From: Chryseomonas sp014190935
Lineage (GTDB): Bacteria > Pseudomonadota > Gammaproteobacteria > Pseudomonadales > Pseudomonadaceae
Direction of reading: 5' to 3'
DNA length: 64,000 bases
Assembly (NCBI RefSeq): GCF_014190935.1
Contig: NZ_JACHVV010000003.1
Span: forward strand, 62,001 to 126,000
Shown: positions 54,201-63,534 of the stretch, one piece after another
Layout: each line of letters starts with the position of its first letter
Position numbering within the stretch: position 1 is the first letter of the stretch
The notes under the pieces: model-generated
What the model saw: the letters and a program-made list of their open reading frames with translations, nothing else
Told to the model about the DNA's origin: nothing
Database searches by the model: none
Translations under genes and position numbers: made by a program

Positions 54201-54388
54201 AGACGTATGTTGACGTGAGAAGAGGCGAAGGAGGGATTCGAGCTGAGCGGCCGGATGCGAGATTAGCTTCGCGGGATGCGTTCTGAAGAGGAGAACTGAC
54301 GGCTACAGCAGATGAGAAGACGGCCCGCTGATGGGGTCGTGGCTGGAATCTAGCACCTGCATGGGTACTCGTCCAGCCGTCCAGGCAT

Positions 54389-54414
54389 AAAAAAGCCCCG
54401 CACGGCGGGGCTTT
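54389..54414 (-). terminator. Intrinsic terminator of trxA
   Basis: On the minus strand AAAGCCCCG (54414-54406), five-base loop, CGGGGCTTT (54400-54392) and a run of T (complement of A at 54389-54394). It lies 13 bases past the trxA stop. Confidence 0.93.
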
Positions 54415-54426
54415 CGACTGGCTGCC

Positions 54427-54753
54427 TCAGACGTTGGCGTCGAGGAAGGCGGCCAGTTGCGACTTGGACAGGGCGCCGACCTTGGTGGCCTCGACCGCGC
54501 CGTTCTTGAACAGCATCAGGGTCGGGATGCCACGCACGCCGTACTTCGGCGGGGTGTCCTGGTTTTCGTCGATGTTGAGTTTGCAGACCTTGAGCTTGCC
54601 CTGGTAGTCCTTGGCGATCTCGTCCAGGACCGGCGCAATCATCTTGCACGGACCGCACCATTCGGCCCAGTAGTCGACCAGCACGGGGCTGTCGGACTTC
54701 AGCACTTCCTGCTCGAAGCTGGCGTCGCTGACGTTGGTGATGTATTCGCTCAT
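54427..54753 (-). CDS. trxA: Thioredoxin 1
   Basis: Cytosolic dithiol oxidoreductase that reduces disulfides in ribonucleotide reductase, PAPS reductase and others. 108 residues. Active site WAEWCGPCKMI; cis-Pro loop GVRGIPTLMLFKNG. The start at 54753 gives MSEYITNVSDASFEQEVLKSD. It is upstream of rho on the same strand, with its own terminator, the trxA-rho order found throughout gammaproteobacteria. Confidence 0.98.
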   Translation of the reverse strand: MSEYITNVSDASFEQEVLKSDSPVLVDYWAEWCGPCKMIAPVLDEIAKDYQGKLKVCKLNIDENQDTPPKYGVRGIPTLMLFKNGAVEATKVGALSKSQLAAFLDANV

Positions 54754-54966
54754 TGACTCTCTCCGAATTCGGGTGCGACTTGAAGTACGGCCATGATAGC
54801 CCTGCCGCCGTCACTTCGAAAGCATTCGAACATTGATGGTGGCTATGACCGGTATTGATGGCAGACGCGGTTCACGATCAGGCGAACGGGCGACCAGGGC
54901 TGGGAAAGCAGATTCATGCCTTTGCAACCCTGGTCGATCACCGTTCTGCCAATCGTGGCTCGCGGG

Positions 54967-55662
54967 TTAGACAGCAGGAACCGTAAAGGGGGTTCCACTG
55001 CGCAGCGCCGCATTGCGGATATGTTCGCGCATGGCCTTTTGCGCCGCCGCGGGCGAACGGCGGCTCAGGGCCCTGAGGATGCGCCGGTGTTCCTGCCAGG
55101 TTTCCAGGGCCCGCTCGGGGCGCACGAAGGGCAGCTTCTGGCTTTCGTGGAAGCGTTCGGGGCTGCTGGTGATCACCGCCAGCATGGCCGGGTTGTCCGC
55201 GGCCAGCAGCAGCTGGCGATGGAAGTCGAAGTCCAGCACGGCCGCCTCTTCCAGCTCGTTGGCGCGCAGCGCCCGGTGCAGCGCGGCCAGATTGACCTCC
55301 AGGCGATCCAGGTCGGCGGGCCCCAGGGTGACGGCGGCCAGCCCGGCGGCGAAGCCTTCCAGGGCGAATCTCAGCTGGAAGACATGGGCGGCCGTCACCT
55401 CGTCGGCGAAGGGCCAGTGTCCGTCCACCATCCCCGTCGCCTCCTGCACATAGACGCCGCGCCCGGGCTGGACGCTGACCAGGCCCAGGGCACTCAGGGT
55501 GGACAGTGCCTCGCGCAGGGAGGCACGACTCACCCCCAGCCGCTCGGCCAGCTCGCGCTGGGCGGGCAAGGCCGCGCCGGGGGCATAGCCTTCGGTCTCG
55601 ATCAGTCGGCGAATGGCGTCGACGGCATATTGGGGTACGGCGCGGGTGGCAGCGAGGGGCAT
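54967..55662 (-). CDS. GntR/FadR-family regulator (FCD domain)
   Basis: 231 residues. N-terminal winged helix (YAPGAALPAQRELAERLGVSRASLREALSTLSALGLVSVQPGRGVYV) followed by the all-helical FCD effector domain (FQLRFALEGFAAGLAA, LDFDFHRQLLLAADNPAMLAVI, TWQEHRRILRALSRRSPAAAQKAMREHIRNA) with the metal-binding Asp/His pattern. It is divergent from the amino-acid ABC operon across 267 bases and is its likely local regulator. Effector is unknown, probably the transported amino acid or a derivative. Confidence 0.92.
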   Translation of the reverse strand: MPLAATRAVPQYAVDAIRRLIETEGYAPGAALPAQRELAERLGVSRASLREALSTLSALGLVSVQPGRGVYVQEATGMVDGHWPFADEVTAAHVFQLRFALEGFAAGLAAVTLGPADLDRLEVNLAALHRALRANELEEAAVLDFDFHRQLLLAADNPAMLAVITSSPERFHESQKLPFVRPERALETWQEHRRILRALSRRSPAAAQKAMREHIRNAALRSGTPFTVPAV

Positions 55663-55821
55663 GGCGTGGTCAGGCCAGTCAGTCCGGAAGCTTGCCTTTT
55701 ATGCCCTATTCCCGGGGACTTCAAGTGCGGCCCCAAGGCGGAGCACGCTGCGATAGCCGCGCACCAAAGCGGCTCACGGCAAGCGCCAGCGCGGATGGGT
55801 GCGCCGCGCAACTGTTCAGAC

Positions 55822-55832
55822 CAGTAAGACCA
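55822..55832. promoter_or_regulatory. Candidate GntR/FadR-type operator
   Basis: CAGTAAGACCA matches the FadR-subfamily consensus TNGTNNNACNA at all fixed positions but the first. It lies in the divergent gap, about 100 bases before the ABC operon start. Confidence 0.4.
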
Positions 55833-55874
55833 ATCTTCAGGCCTGACGGCCCTTGCGCCCCTCTGGCAGGCGGC

Positions 55875-55889
55875 TGGCACATGAAATGC
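55875..55889 (+). promoter_or_regulatory. Sigma-54-like promoter of the amino-acid ABC operon
   Basis: TGGCACATGAAATGC has exact -24/-12 spacing and is followed by A. Start near 55901, 29 bases before the binding-protein ATG. A weak NtrC-like box (GCACCA...GGCTCA, centre about 55768) lies at about -133. Confidence 0.6.
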
Positions 55890-55929
55890 ACTGGGCAGAG
55901 CCATCCCATCCTGCTTCCGGAGTTTCGTC

Positions 55930-56712
55930 ATGCTCAAGCGCTGGACCGCCCTCTCCCTGCTCGCCCTGGGCCTGACCGCCCTGCACACCTCCGCCCAGGC
56001 CGATCAACTGGCCGATATCCAGCAGCGCGACGTGCTGAGGGTCGCCGTTCCGCAGGACTTCCCGCCCTTCGGCTCGATCGGTCCGGATCTCAAGCCGCGC
56101 GGCCTGGATATCGACACCGCGCAACTGATGGCGGACAAGCTGAACGTGAAGCTGGAAGTCACCCCGGTCAACAGCACCAACCGCATTCCCTTCCTGACCA
56201 CCGGCAAGGTCGACCTGGTCATCTCCAGCCTGGGCAAGAATCCCGACCGGGAAAAGGTCATCGACTTCAGCAAGCCCTATGCGCCCTTCTACCTCGGCGT
56301 CTTCGGTCCCAAGGATGCCGCCATCAGCACACCCGAGCAGCTGGCCGGCAAGGTGATCTCGGTCACGCGCGGCTCCATCGAAGACCTGGCGCTCACCGAC
56401 GTGGCGCCGAAGGACAGCGTGATCAAGCGCTTCGAGGACAACAACTCCACCATCGCCGCCTACCTGGCCGGGCAGTCCGAGCTGATCGCCAGCGGCAGCG
56501 TGGTGATGAAGGTGATCGGCGCCCGCAACCCGGCCAAGGAACCGGTGCTCAAGGTCAAGCTCAAGGACTCGCCAGTGTACGTGGGCATCAACAAGAACGA
56601 GCCGGCGCTCAAGGCCAAGGTCGACGCCATTCTCGATGCGGCCCGCGCCGACGGCAGCCTGAGCAAGAACTCCGAAAAATGGCTGGGTGATCCCCTGCCG
56701 GCCGCTCTCTGA
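55930..56712 (+). CDS. Amino-acid ABC transporter, periplasmic binding protein
   Basis: Periplasmic type 2 binding protein of the polar amino-acid (GlnH/HisJ) family, 260 residues, with a signal peptide of about 24 residues ending AQA-D. Conserved pieces: LRVAVPQDFPPFGSIG, GLDIDTAQLMADKLNVKLEVTPVNSTNRIPFLTTGKVDLVISSL, REKVIDFSKPY and LAGKVISVTRGSIEDL. The bipartite ligand site is intact, but the exact amino acid cannot be told. It is first of four genes with two permeases and an ATPase. Confidence 0.93.
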   Translation: MLKRWTALSLLALGLTALHTSAQADQLADIQQRDVLRVAVPQDFPPFGSIGPDLKPRGLDIDTAQLMADKLNVKLEVTPVNSTNRIPFLTTGKVDLVISSLGKNPDREKVIDFSKPYAPFYLGVFGPKDAAISTPEQLAGKVISVTRGSIEDLALTDVAPKDSVIKRFEDNNSTIAAYLAGQSELIASGSVVMKVIGARNPAKEPVLKVKLKDSPVYVGINKNEPALKAKVDAILDAARADGSLSKNSEKWLGDPLPAAL

Positions 56713-56725
56713 GGATCGACGCGCC

Positions 56726-57391
56726 ATGGCGTATCAGTTCGACTTCCAGCCCGTGCTCGCGCAGAGCGACCTGCTGCTAAAGGGAGCGCTCTACACCCTT
56801 GAGCTGACGATGATCGGTGGCTTCTTCGGCATCCTCATCGGCATCGTCGGCGCCACCTGCCGCGCCTGGCGCCTGAAACCCTTCGCCCAGGCCTTCGGGC
56901 TCTACGTCGAGCTGATCCGCAACACGCCCTTCCTGATCCAGCTGTTCTTCATCTTCTTCGGCCTGCCCTCCATCGGGGTGCGGATCGAAGCCGGCCAGGC
57001 GGCGGTGCTGGCCATGGTCATCAACCTCGGCGCCTACTCCACCGAGATCATCCGCGCCGGCATCCAGGCGATACCGCGCGGCCAGCTGGAAGCGGCGGCG
57101 GCCCTGGCCATGACCCGCTTCGAAACCCTGCGCTACGTGATCCTGCGGCCGGCCCTGGCCAAGGTCTGGCCGGCACTGTCGAGCCAGCTGGTGATCGTGA
57201 TGCTGGGCTCGGCGGTGTGCTCGCAGATTTCCACCGAGGAGCTGACCTTTGCCGCCAACTTCATCCAGTCGCGCAACTTCCGCGCCTTCGAAACCTATCT
57301 GCTGACCACCCTCATCTATCTGCTCATGGCCATAGGCGTGCGTCAGGCGCTGCATTGGCTGGGCGTCTTCTTCATCGTCAGGAGGCGTTGA
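56726..57391 (+). CDS. Amino-acid ABC transporter permease 1
   Basis: 221 residues from the ATG at 56726 (GAGGA at about 56711). HisMQ-type inner-membrane permease with five or so helices; LLKGALYTLELTMIGGFFGILIGIVGATCR opens the domain, VELIRNTPFLIQLFFIFFGLPSIG and ATPase-contact EAA loop EAAAALAMTRFETLRYVILRPALAKVWPALSSQ. Its TGA overlaps the ATG of permease 2 by one base. Confidence 0.93.
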   Translation: MAYQFDFQPVLAQSDLLLKGALYTLELTMIGGFFGILIGIVGATCRAWRLKPFAQAFGLYVELIRNTPFLIQLFFIFFGLPSIGVRIEAGQAAVLAMVINLGAYSTEIIRAGIQAIPRGQLEAAAALAMTRFETLRYVILRPALAKVWPALSSQLVIVMLGSAVCSQISTEELTFAANFIQSRNFRAFETYLLTTLIYLLMAIGVRQALHWLGVFFIVRRR

Positions 57392-58038
57392 TGGACTTCA
57401 CTCTCGCCGACATCCTGCGCAGCCTGGCCAGTGGCCTGGGCCTGACCCTGGTGCTGTCCCTGGCGGCCTTCCTCTTCGGCGGCCTGGCCAGCGCACTGGT
57501 CCTGCTGGCGCGCAACTCGACGCTCCGGCCGCTACGCCTGCTGGCGCGCGGCTACATCGAGCTGTTCCAGGGTACCCCGCTGCTGATGCAGCTGTTCCTG
57601 ACCTTCTTCGGGCTGTCGCTGCTGGGTCTGGAAGTCCCCGCCTGGCTGGCCGCCGGCCTGGCCCTGACGCTGTTCACCAGCGCCTATCTCGCCGAGATCT
57701 GGCGCGGCTGCGTCGAAGCCATTCCCCATGGTCAGTGGGAAGCCTCGGAAAGCCTGGCGCTGACCCGCTTCGAGCAGTTGCGCCACGTGATCCTGCCGCA
57801 GGCCCTGCGCATCGCCGTGGCGCCCACCGTCGGCTTCTCGGTGCAGGTGGTCAAGGGCACCGCGGTGACCTCCATCATCGGTTTCACCGAGCTGACCAAG
57901 ATCGGCGGCATGCTCGCCAATGCCACCTTTCAGCCCTTCACCGTCTACGGCCTCGCCGCCCTGGGCTATTTCATCCTCTGTTATCCGCTGTCGCTGGCCG
58001 CGCGCTGGCTGGAAAGGAGACTGCATGCCGCTGCTTAG
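57391..58038 (+). CDS. Amino-acid ABC transporter permease 2
   Basis: 215 residues, paralogous to permease 1: LASGLGLTLVLSLAAFLFGGLASALVLLARNS, YIELFQGTPLLMQLFLTFFGLSLLG, and EAA loop EASESLALTRFEQLRHVILPQALRIAVAPTVGF. The ribosome site GGAGG lies just before its ATG, which overlaps the previous stop. Its 3' end overlaps the ATPase gene by 14 bases. The two form a heterodimeric channel. Confidence 0.93.
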   Translation: MDFTLADILRSLASGLGLTLVLSLAAFLFGGLASALVLLARNSTLRPLRLLARGYIELFQGTPLLMQLFLTFFGLSLLGLEVPAWLAAGLALTLFTSAYLAEIWRGCVEAIPHGQWEASESLALTRFEQLRHVILPQALRIAVAPTVGFSVQVVKGTAVTSIIGFTELTKIGGMLANATFQPFTVYGLAALGYFILCYPLSLAARWLERRLHAAA

Positions 58039-58756
58039 AGTGACCGCCCTGCACAAACACTATGGCAACCACCATGTGCTCAAGGGCATCGACCTGACCG
58101 TCGAGGAAGGCCAGGTGGTGGCCATCATCGGCAAGAGCGGTTCGGGCAAAAGCACCCTGCTGCGCACCCTGAACGGCCTGGAATCCATCAACGACGGCGT
58201 CATCGAGGTGGATGGCGAATACCTGGACGCCGCGCGGGTCAATCTCCGATCGCTGCGGCAGAAGGTCGGCATGGTCTTCCAGCAGTTCAACCTCTTTCCG
58301 CACCTGACCGTGGGCGAGAACGTGATGCTGGCGCCCCAGGTGGTCAAGAAGACCAGCAAGGACGAGGCCCGCGCCCTGGCGCGGCAGATGCTCGACCGGG
58401 TCGGCCTGGCGGAGAAATTCGACAGTTACCCGGACCGCCTTTCCGGCGGTCAGCAGCAGCGGGTAGCCATCGCCCGCGCCCTGGCCATGTCCCCCAAGGT
58501 GCTGCTGTGCGACGAGATCACCTCGGCGCTGGATCCGGAACTGGTCAACGAGGTGCTGGCGGTGGTCAAGCAGCTGGCCCGCGAGGGCATGACGCTGATC
58601 ATGGTCACCCACGAGATGAGATTCGCCCGCGAGGTCGGCGACAAGCTGGTGTTCATGCACCAGGGCAAGGTCCACGAAAGCGGTCATCCCCAGGAGCTGT
58701 TCGCCCGTCCGCAGACGCCGGAACTGGCCCAGTTCATCGGTCAGGTGGCTTCCTGA
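58025..58756 (+). CDS. Amino-acid ABC transporter ATPase
   Basis: 243 residues, GlnQ/HisP family. Walker A IGKSGSGKSTLLRTL, Q-loop MVFQQFNLFPHLT, signature LSGGQQQRVAIARALA, Walker B VLLCDEITSALDPE and switch His in VTHEMRFA. Last of the four-gene transport unit. A 10-bp hairpin with A/T-rich arms follows at 58757-58782. Confidence 0.96.
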   Translation: MPLLRVTALHKHYGNHHVLKGIDLTVEEGQVVAIIGKSGSGKSTLLRTLNGLESINDGVIEVDGEYLDAARVNLRSLRQKVGMVFQQFNLFPHLTVGENVMLAPQVVKKTSKDEARALARQMLDRVGLAEKFDSYPDRLSGGQQQRVAIARALAMSPKVLLCDEITSALDPELVNEVLAVVKQLAREGMTLIMVTHEMRFAREVGDKLVFMHQGKVHESGHPQELFARPQTPELAQFIGQVAS

Positions 58757-58782
58757 GGCGGAAAAACCCTATTTTTTCTGCC
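58757..58782 (+). terminator. Possible terminator of the ABC operon
   Basis: GGCGGAAAAA (58757-58766) pairs with TTTTTCTGCC (58773-58782) with one G-U pair, directly after the ATPase stop. The T-run is inside the arm, so strength is uncertain. Confidence 0.45.
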
Positions 58783-58838
58783 ACTTTGCGCAACCGTAAC
58801 CGCTGTGCGCTTGAAGCCGTCACCGGCTAGCTGGCACG

Positions 58839-60368
58839 ATGGCGCGGTTTATCGCCGAGAGCCTCCAGATGCAGCCTTCGCCAGCCGAACCCCACGAACT
58901 GATCGCCGCCATCGACCTGGGCTCGAACAGCTTTCACATCGTCCGGGCGCGCCATTCCCATGGGGAGATCCGCATCCTTGAGCGGCTGGGCGAAAAGATC
59001 CAGCTGGCCGCCGGCCTGGACGAGTCGCGCCTGCTCAGCGAAGAGGCCATCCAGCGCGGCCTCGACTGCCTGCGCCGCTTCGCCCAGCTGATCGCCGGCA
59101 TGCCGCGCGGCGCCGTGCGGGTGGTGGGCACCAACGCCCTGCGCGAAGCACGCAACCGCGGCGAATTCATCCAGCGCGCCGAAGCCGTGCTCGGCCATGC
59201 GGTCGAGGTCATCTCCGGTCGCGAAGAGGCCCGCCTCATCTATCTGGGCGTGTCCCACTCCATGCCCGATGTACCCGGACGCCGCCTGGTGACCGACATC
59301 GGCGGTGGCAGCACCGAATTCATCATCGGCCAGCGCTTCGAGACCCTGCAGCGCGAGAGTCTGCAGATGGGCTGCGTCAGCTTCACCAAGAGATTCTTCG
59401 CCGACGGCAAGATCACCGCCGCCCAGTACGCCCGCGCCTATACCGCCGCCCGCCTGGAGCTGATGAACATCGACCAGGGCCTTCGCGAGATGGGCTGGCA
59501 CCAGGCCCTCGGCGCCTCCGGCACCATCCGCGCGGTGGCCCTGGCGATCCAGGCCGCCGGCCGCGGCAATGGCGAGATCACCCCGGATGGCATCGAGTGG
59601 CTCAAGCGCAAGCTGCTCAAGCAGGGTGACATCAACCTGCTCAACATCGACGGCGTGAAGCCGGATCGACGCGCCATCCTGCCGGGCGGCCTGGCCATCC
59701 TCGAAGCCCTGTTCAAGGCCCTGGAACTGCAGGAGATGCACCTCTCCGAAGGCGCCCTGCGCGAAGGGGTGCTCTACGACATGATCGGCCGGCACAGCCA
59801 CGAGGACGTCCGCGAACGCACCCTCAACGCCCTGGCCGAGCGCTACCACGTCGACCAGCGCCATGCCGAGCGGGTGGAAAAGCGCGCCCTGAAGTCCCTG
59901 GCACAGGTCGCCGAGGCCTGGGCCCTGACCGACGAGAATCATGCCGAATTGCTGCGCTGGGCGGCGCGCCTGCACGGCGTCGGCCTGGACATCGCCCACT
60001 ACCAGTACCACAAGCACGGCGCCTACCTGATCGAGCACTCGGACCTGCCCGGCTTCTCCCGCCGCGATCAGCAGGCCCTGGCCCTGCTGGTGCGCGGCCA
60101 TCGCCGCAACATCCCGGTGGAGCGCCTGCAGGAGCTGGGCCCGGAAGGCGAGCCGCTGCTGCGCCTGACCCTGCTGTTGCGCTACGCCATCCTTTTCCAC
60201 CACATCCGCCACAAGAGCATTCCGGACGTCCAGCTCAGCGCCGGCGAGCGCAGCCTGGACGTGCAATTCCCCGATGGCTGGCTGGCGGAGAATCCCCTGA
60301 CCCAGGCGGATTTCGAGCAGGAGGCCCAGTGGCTGGAGCGGGTGGGGTATCGGTTGAGCGTACGCTGA
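58839..60368 (+). CDS. ppx: Exopolyphosphatase Ppx
   Basis: Hydrolyses inorganic polyphosphate from its ends, and in many bacteria pppGpp as well; cytosolic, sugar-kinase/Hsp70 fold. 509 residues from 58839; an in-frame ATG at 58869 (ten codons on) is an alternative, neither having a strong ribosome site. Motifs: IAAIDLGSNSFHIVRA (phosphate loop), VRVVGTNALREARN, VTDIGGGSTEFIIG and a C-terminal HD-like domain. It is convergent with ppk across 934 bases of repeat-filled spacer. Ppk builds the polymer that this enzyme degrades. Confidence 0.96.
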   Translation: MARFIAESLQMQPSPAEPHELIAAIDLGSNSFHIVRARHSHGEIRILERLGEKIQLAAGLDESRLLSEEAIQRGLDCLRRFAQLIAGMPRGAVRVVGTNALREARNRGEFIQRAEAVLGHAVEVISGREEARLIYLGVSHSMPDVPGRRLVTDIGGGSTEFIIGQRFETLQRESLQMGCVSFTKRFFADGKITAAQYARAYTAARLELMNIDQGLREMGWHQALGASGTIRAVALAIQAAGRGNGEITPDGIEWLKRKLLKQGDINLLNIDGVKPDRRAILPGGLAILEALFKALELQEMHLSEGALREGVLYDMIGRHSHEDVRERTLNALAERYHVDQRHAERVEKRALKSLAQVAEAWALTDENHAELLRWAARLHGVGLDIAHYQYHKHGAYLIEHSDLPGFSRRDQQALALLVRGHRRNIPVERLQELGPEGEPLLRLTLLLRYAILFHHIRHKSIPDVQLSAGERSLDVQFPDGWLAENPLTQADFEQEAQWLERVGYRLSVR

Positions 60369-60379
60369 GGTGATTTTTC

Positions 60380-61255
60380 GGAGGTTGGGTTGAGCGGGAG
60401 CGAAGCCCAACGCCCTGGGTTTTGGCCTTTCACGGCACCAGCTGATTATCGTGTTCTGCTGATAGCTCTTGTTTCGCCCAACCCGGGCGACTCACTTTTT
60501 TCAAACGCGGCTGCGCGCCCCGGAAAAAAGTAAGCAAAAACGCTTGCCCCGACCATCCGGCCCTTCGCTGCGCTGCGGGTCCGCCCACGCCAGCGCCGTT
60601 CCGGGCTCGGTCCAGATGGGCCGTCCATGGCCCACTGGACCTCTCGCCGCATCCATGCGGCTCGACCCACTCCACGACACTGGCGTTCGCCCTGCTGAAC
60701 GGGGCGATTCGCCAGCCTGAAAGTGTTGGTTGAAGAGCCCGTAACCCGTAGCGTGGACAACGGCGCAGCCTTGTCCACTGATGGCGTCGGTGCCCACCAG
60801 TGGAAAACGCTATGCGGTTTTCCACGCTACAGATCCTGTGAACACCCAAGCCTCAGGCTTGCGCCCCGTCCCCGTTAGTGAGGCCGAGTGTAGGTACCGC
60901 AGAGGGGGATGCGAGGCAGGACGCCGAGCAAGGCGCGAGGGGCAGGAGGCCCCTTCGTGCCGTGCCCCCAAAGCGGCGCCGGAGCGAGGGAGACGTAGCG
61001 AAGCGCAGTAACAGCCACAGGCTGGCCCGAAGGGTGAGCGAAGCGAATCACCCGGAGCGTAGCGGAGGGCCGAAACGTTGGGGCGCGCTTTCTTTTGCTT
61101 ACTTTTCTTTGCGCAAACAAAGAAAAGTGAGTCGCTGACCAGGCGAAACAAGATCTATCAGCAGAACACGATAATCAACTAGGGCACCCATACACCCAAA
61201 GCGCACAGTTGAAACTCCGCAGCATTGGGCTTCGCTACCGCTCAACCCAACCTAC
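60380..61255. repeat. Composite nested-palindrome element, copy 2 (876 bp)
   Basis: Same plan and orientation as the copy at 17024. Outer arms are 60380-60412 and 61223-61255. Inner arms are about 60434-60600 and 61010-61188, sharing CTGATTATCGTGTTCTGCTG and CTTGTTTCGCC with their complements. The central palindrome runs GTAGCGTGGA (about 60750) to TCCACGCTAC (about 60830). The left inner arm keeps the GGCTGCGCGCCCCGG core; the right arm carries a different perfect hairpin, ACTTTTCTTTG/CAAAGAAAAGT. The middle matches copy 1 over hundreds of bases at perhaps 80%. Confidence 0.85.
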
Positions 61256-61266
61256 GAAACTACGAA

Positions 61267-61287
61267 GCCGCCAGGGCACATGGCGGC
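61267..61287 (-). terminator. Possible terminator of ppk
   Basis: GCCGCCA (61267-61273) pairs with TGGCGGC (61281-61287) over seven bases, 15 bases past the ppk stop on the minus strand; a modestly T-rich stretch follows. Confidence 0.5.
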
Positions 61288-61302
61288 ATGGGCCCAAGTC
61301 CT

Positions 61303-63525
61303 TCAGCGCGTATTCACCACCGGACTGGCCAACCGCTCCAGCAGCGTCGCCTGCACGCTACGGGCATTCTGGTTGCCGGTCGGCGATTGCCGGATGTAGC
61401 TGCCGTCTTCCTGCAGCACCCAGGCCTGGGTGTTGTCGGTGAGGTAGCCTTCCAGCTCCTTCTTGACCCGGGTGATGAGCTTCTTGCCTTCCACCGGGAA
61501 GCAGGTCTCGACGCGCATGTCGAGGTTGCGCTCCATCCAGTCGGCGCTGGAGAGATAGAGCTTCTCGTCACCACCGTTGAGGAAGTAGTAGATGCGGCTG
61601 TGCTCCAGGAAGCGGCCGATGATGGAGCGCACCTGGATGTTGTGGGACACGCCCGGGACACCGGGGCGCAGGCAGCACATGCCGCGCACCACCAGGTCGA
61701 TCTTCACCCCGGCCTGGCTGGCCTTGTAGAGCGCGCGGATGACCTTGGGATCAGTGAGGCCATTGACCTTGGCCATGATCTGCGCCGGCCGTCCCTCGCT
61801 GGCCGCCACCGCTTCGCGGTTGATCATCTCCAGCAGGTTCTTTTTCAGGGTGAAGGGCGCGTGCAGCAGCTTCTTCATGCGCAGGGTCTTGCCCATGCCG
61901 ATCAGCTGGTTGAACAGCTTGTGCACGTCCTCGGTCAGGGCCACGTCGGCGGTCAGCAGGCTGTAGTCGGTATACAGCTTGGCGTTGCCGGCGTGGTAGT
62001 TGCCGGTGCCCAGGTGGGCATAGCGGCGCAGCTCGCCGTTCTCCCGGCGCAGGATCAGCATCATCTTGGCGTGGGTCTTGAAGCCCACCACGCCATAGAT
62101 GACCACGGCGCCGGCCTGCTGCAGGCGGCTGGCCAGTTGCAGGTTGGACTCCTCGTCGAAGCGCGCGCGCAATTCGATGACCGCGGTCACCTCCTTGCCG
62201 CTGCGTGCCGCATCCACCAGGGCGTCGACGATCTCGGAGTTGGCGCCGCTGCGGTACAGCGTCTGCTTGATCGCCAGGACGTTGGGGTCCTTGGCGGCCT
62301 GGCGCATCAGGTCGATCACCGGGGTGAAGGACTCGAAGGGGTGCAGCAGCAGCACGTCGAGCTTGCCCAGCACGTTGAAGAGGTTGTCCTTCTTCTGCAG
62401 CAGCTTGGGAATGGTCGGCGTGAAGGGCGCGCTCTGCAGCTCCGGATGGCTGTCCAGCCCGGTGATGGAGAACAACCGGGTCAGGTTGACCGGGCCGTTG
62501 ACCTTGTACAGCTCGCTCTCGCCCAGATTGAACTGCTTGAGCAGGTAGTCGGTGAGGTGTTTCGGGCAGATGTCCACCACCTCGACCCGCACCGCATCAC
62601 CGTAGCGACGGGAGAACAGCTCGCCGCGCAGGGCACGCGCCAGGTCTTCGACATCCTCGGTGTCCACCGAGAGATCGGCGTTGCGGGTCAGGCGAAACTG
62701 GAAGCAGCCCTTGACCTTCATGCCGGGAAAGAGATCGTCGGCGTGGGCGTGGATCATCGAGGACAGGAAGACGTAGTTGTCTCCGGGGCCCGCGACCTCC
62801 TCCGGCACCCGGATGATCCGCGGCAGCAGGCGTGGCGCCGGGATGATGGCCAGACCCGAGTCGCGACCAAAGGCGTCCATGCCCTCCAGCTCGACGATGA
62901 AGTTGAGACTCTTGTTCACCAGCAGCGGGAAGGGATGGGTCGGGTCCAGGCCGATGGGGGTGATAATGGGCGCGATCTCGTCGCGGAAGAACTTGCGCAC
63001 CCAGGCCTTGATCTTGACGTCCCAGTAACGCCGGCGGATGAAGCGGATCCGCTGCTCGGCCAGGGCCGGCAAGAGGACATCGTTGAGGATGGCGTACTGC
63101 CGGTCCACCTGGCCGTGGACGATGTCGCTGATGCGCGCCAGTGCCTGGTGCGGCAGCAGGCCATCGGCCCCGGCCTGCTCGCGGGCGAAGGCGATCTGCT
63201 TCTTCAAGCCCGCCACGCGGATCTCGAAGAATTCGTCCAGGTTGCTGGAAAAGATCAGCAGGAACTTGAGGCGCTCGAGCAGCGGATAGGATTCGTCGAG
63301 GGCCTGCTCCAGCACCCGGATGTTGAACTGCAGCTGCGACAGCTCGCGGTGGATGTAGAGGCTGCTGTCGTCCACGTTGGCTGCCGGCGCGCTGGGCGCG
63401 GCGGGCACCTCGGCGACGGGCGCCGGTACTTCGGCGTCCAGCGCCAGCGTCTCTTCCGCAGTCTCCAGGGACTCGGCGGTGACGGGCTGTTGCAGATCGG
63501 TTTCGACGAAACCCTGGCTACTCAT
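61303..63525 (-). CDS. ppk: Polyphosphate kinase 1
   Basis: Polymerises the gamma-phosphate of ATP into polyphosphate; membrane-associated tetramer. 740 residues; a Pro/Ala/Glu-rich N-terminal tail of about 50 residues precedes the core that starts LYIHRELSQLQFNIRVLEQALD. Active-site signs: VIYGVVGFKTHAKMMLI with the autophosphorylated His, ATP-binding SSNLDEFFEIRVAGLK, IIGRFLEHSRIYYFLNGG and LSSADWMERNLDMRVETCFPV. It starts nine bases after hemB and is probably co-transcribed with it; ppx is convergent. Confidence 0.97.
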   Translation of the reverse strand: MSSQGFVETDLQQPVTAESLETAEETLALDAEVPAPVAEVPAAPSAPAANVDDSSLYIHRELSQLQFNIRVLEQALDESYPLLERLKFLLIFSSNLDEFFEIRVAGLKKQIAFAREQAGADGLLPHQALARISDIVHGQVDRQYAILNDVLLPALAEQRIRFIRRRYWDVKIKAWVRKFFRDEIAPIITPIGLDPTHPFPLLVNKSLNFIVELEGMDAFGRDSGLAIIPAPRLLPRIIRVPEEVAGPGDNYVFLSSMIHAHADDLFPGMKVKGCFQFRLTRNADLSVDTEDVEDLARALRGELFSRRYGDAVRVEVVDICPKHLTDYLLKQFNLGESELYKVNGPVNLTRLFSITGLDSHPELQSAPFTPTIPKLLQKKDNLFNVLGKLDVLLLHPFESFTPVIDLMRQAAKDPNVLAIKQTLYRSGANSEIVDALVDAARSGKEVTAVIELRARFDEESNLQLASRLQQAGAVVIYGVVGFKTHAKMMLILRRENGELRRYAHLGTGNYHAGNAKLYTDYSLLTADVALTEDVHKLFNQLIGMGKTLRMKKLLHAPFTLKKNLLEMINREAVAASEGRPAQIMAKVNGLTDPKVIRALYKASQAGVKIDLVVRGMCCLRPGVPGVSHNIQVRSIIGRFLEHSRIYYFLNGGDEKLYLSSADWMERNLDMRVETCFPVEGKKLITRVKKELEGYLTDNTQAWVLQEDGSYIRQSPTGNQNARSVQATLLERLASPVVNTR

Positions 63526-63534
63526 TGAAGCTCC

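Larger units (their letters stand above)
60369..61302. other. Gap between convergent ppx and ppk
   Basis: 934 bases, almost all occupied by the second copy of the composite palindromic element (60380-61255). The remaining 47 bases before the ppk stop hold a GCCGCCA/TGGCGGC hairpin (61267-61287). No supported gene. Confidence 0.8.
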
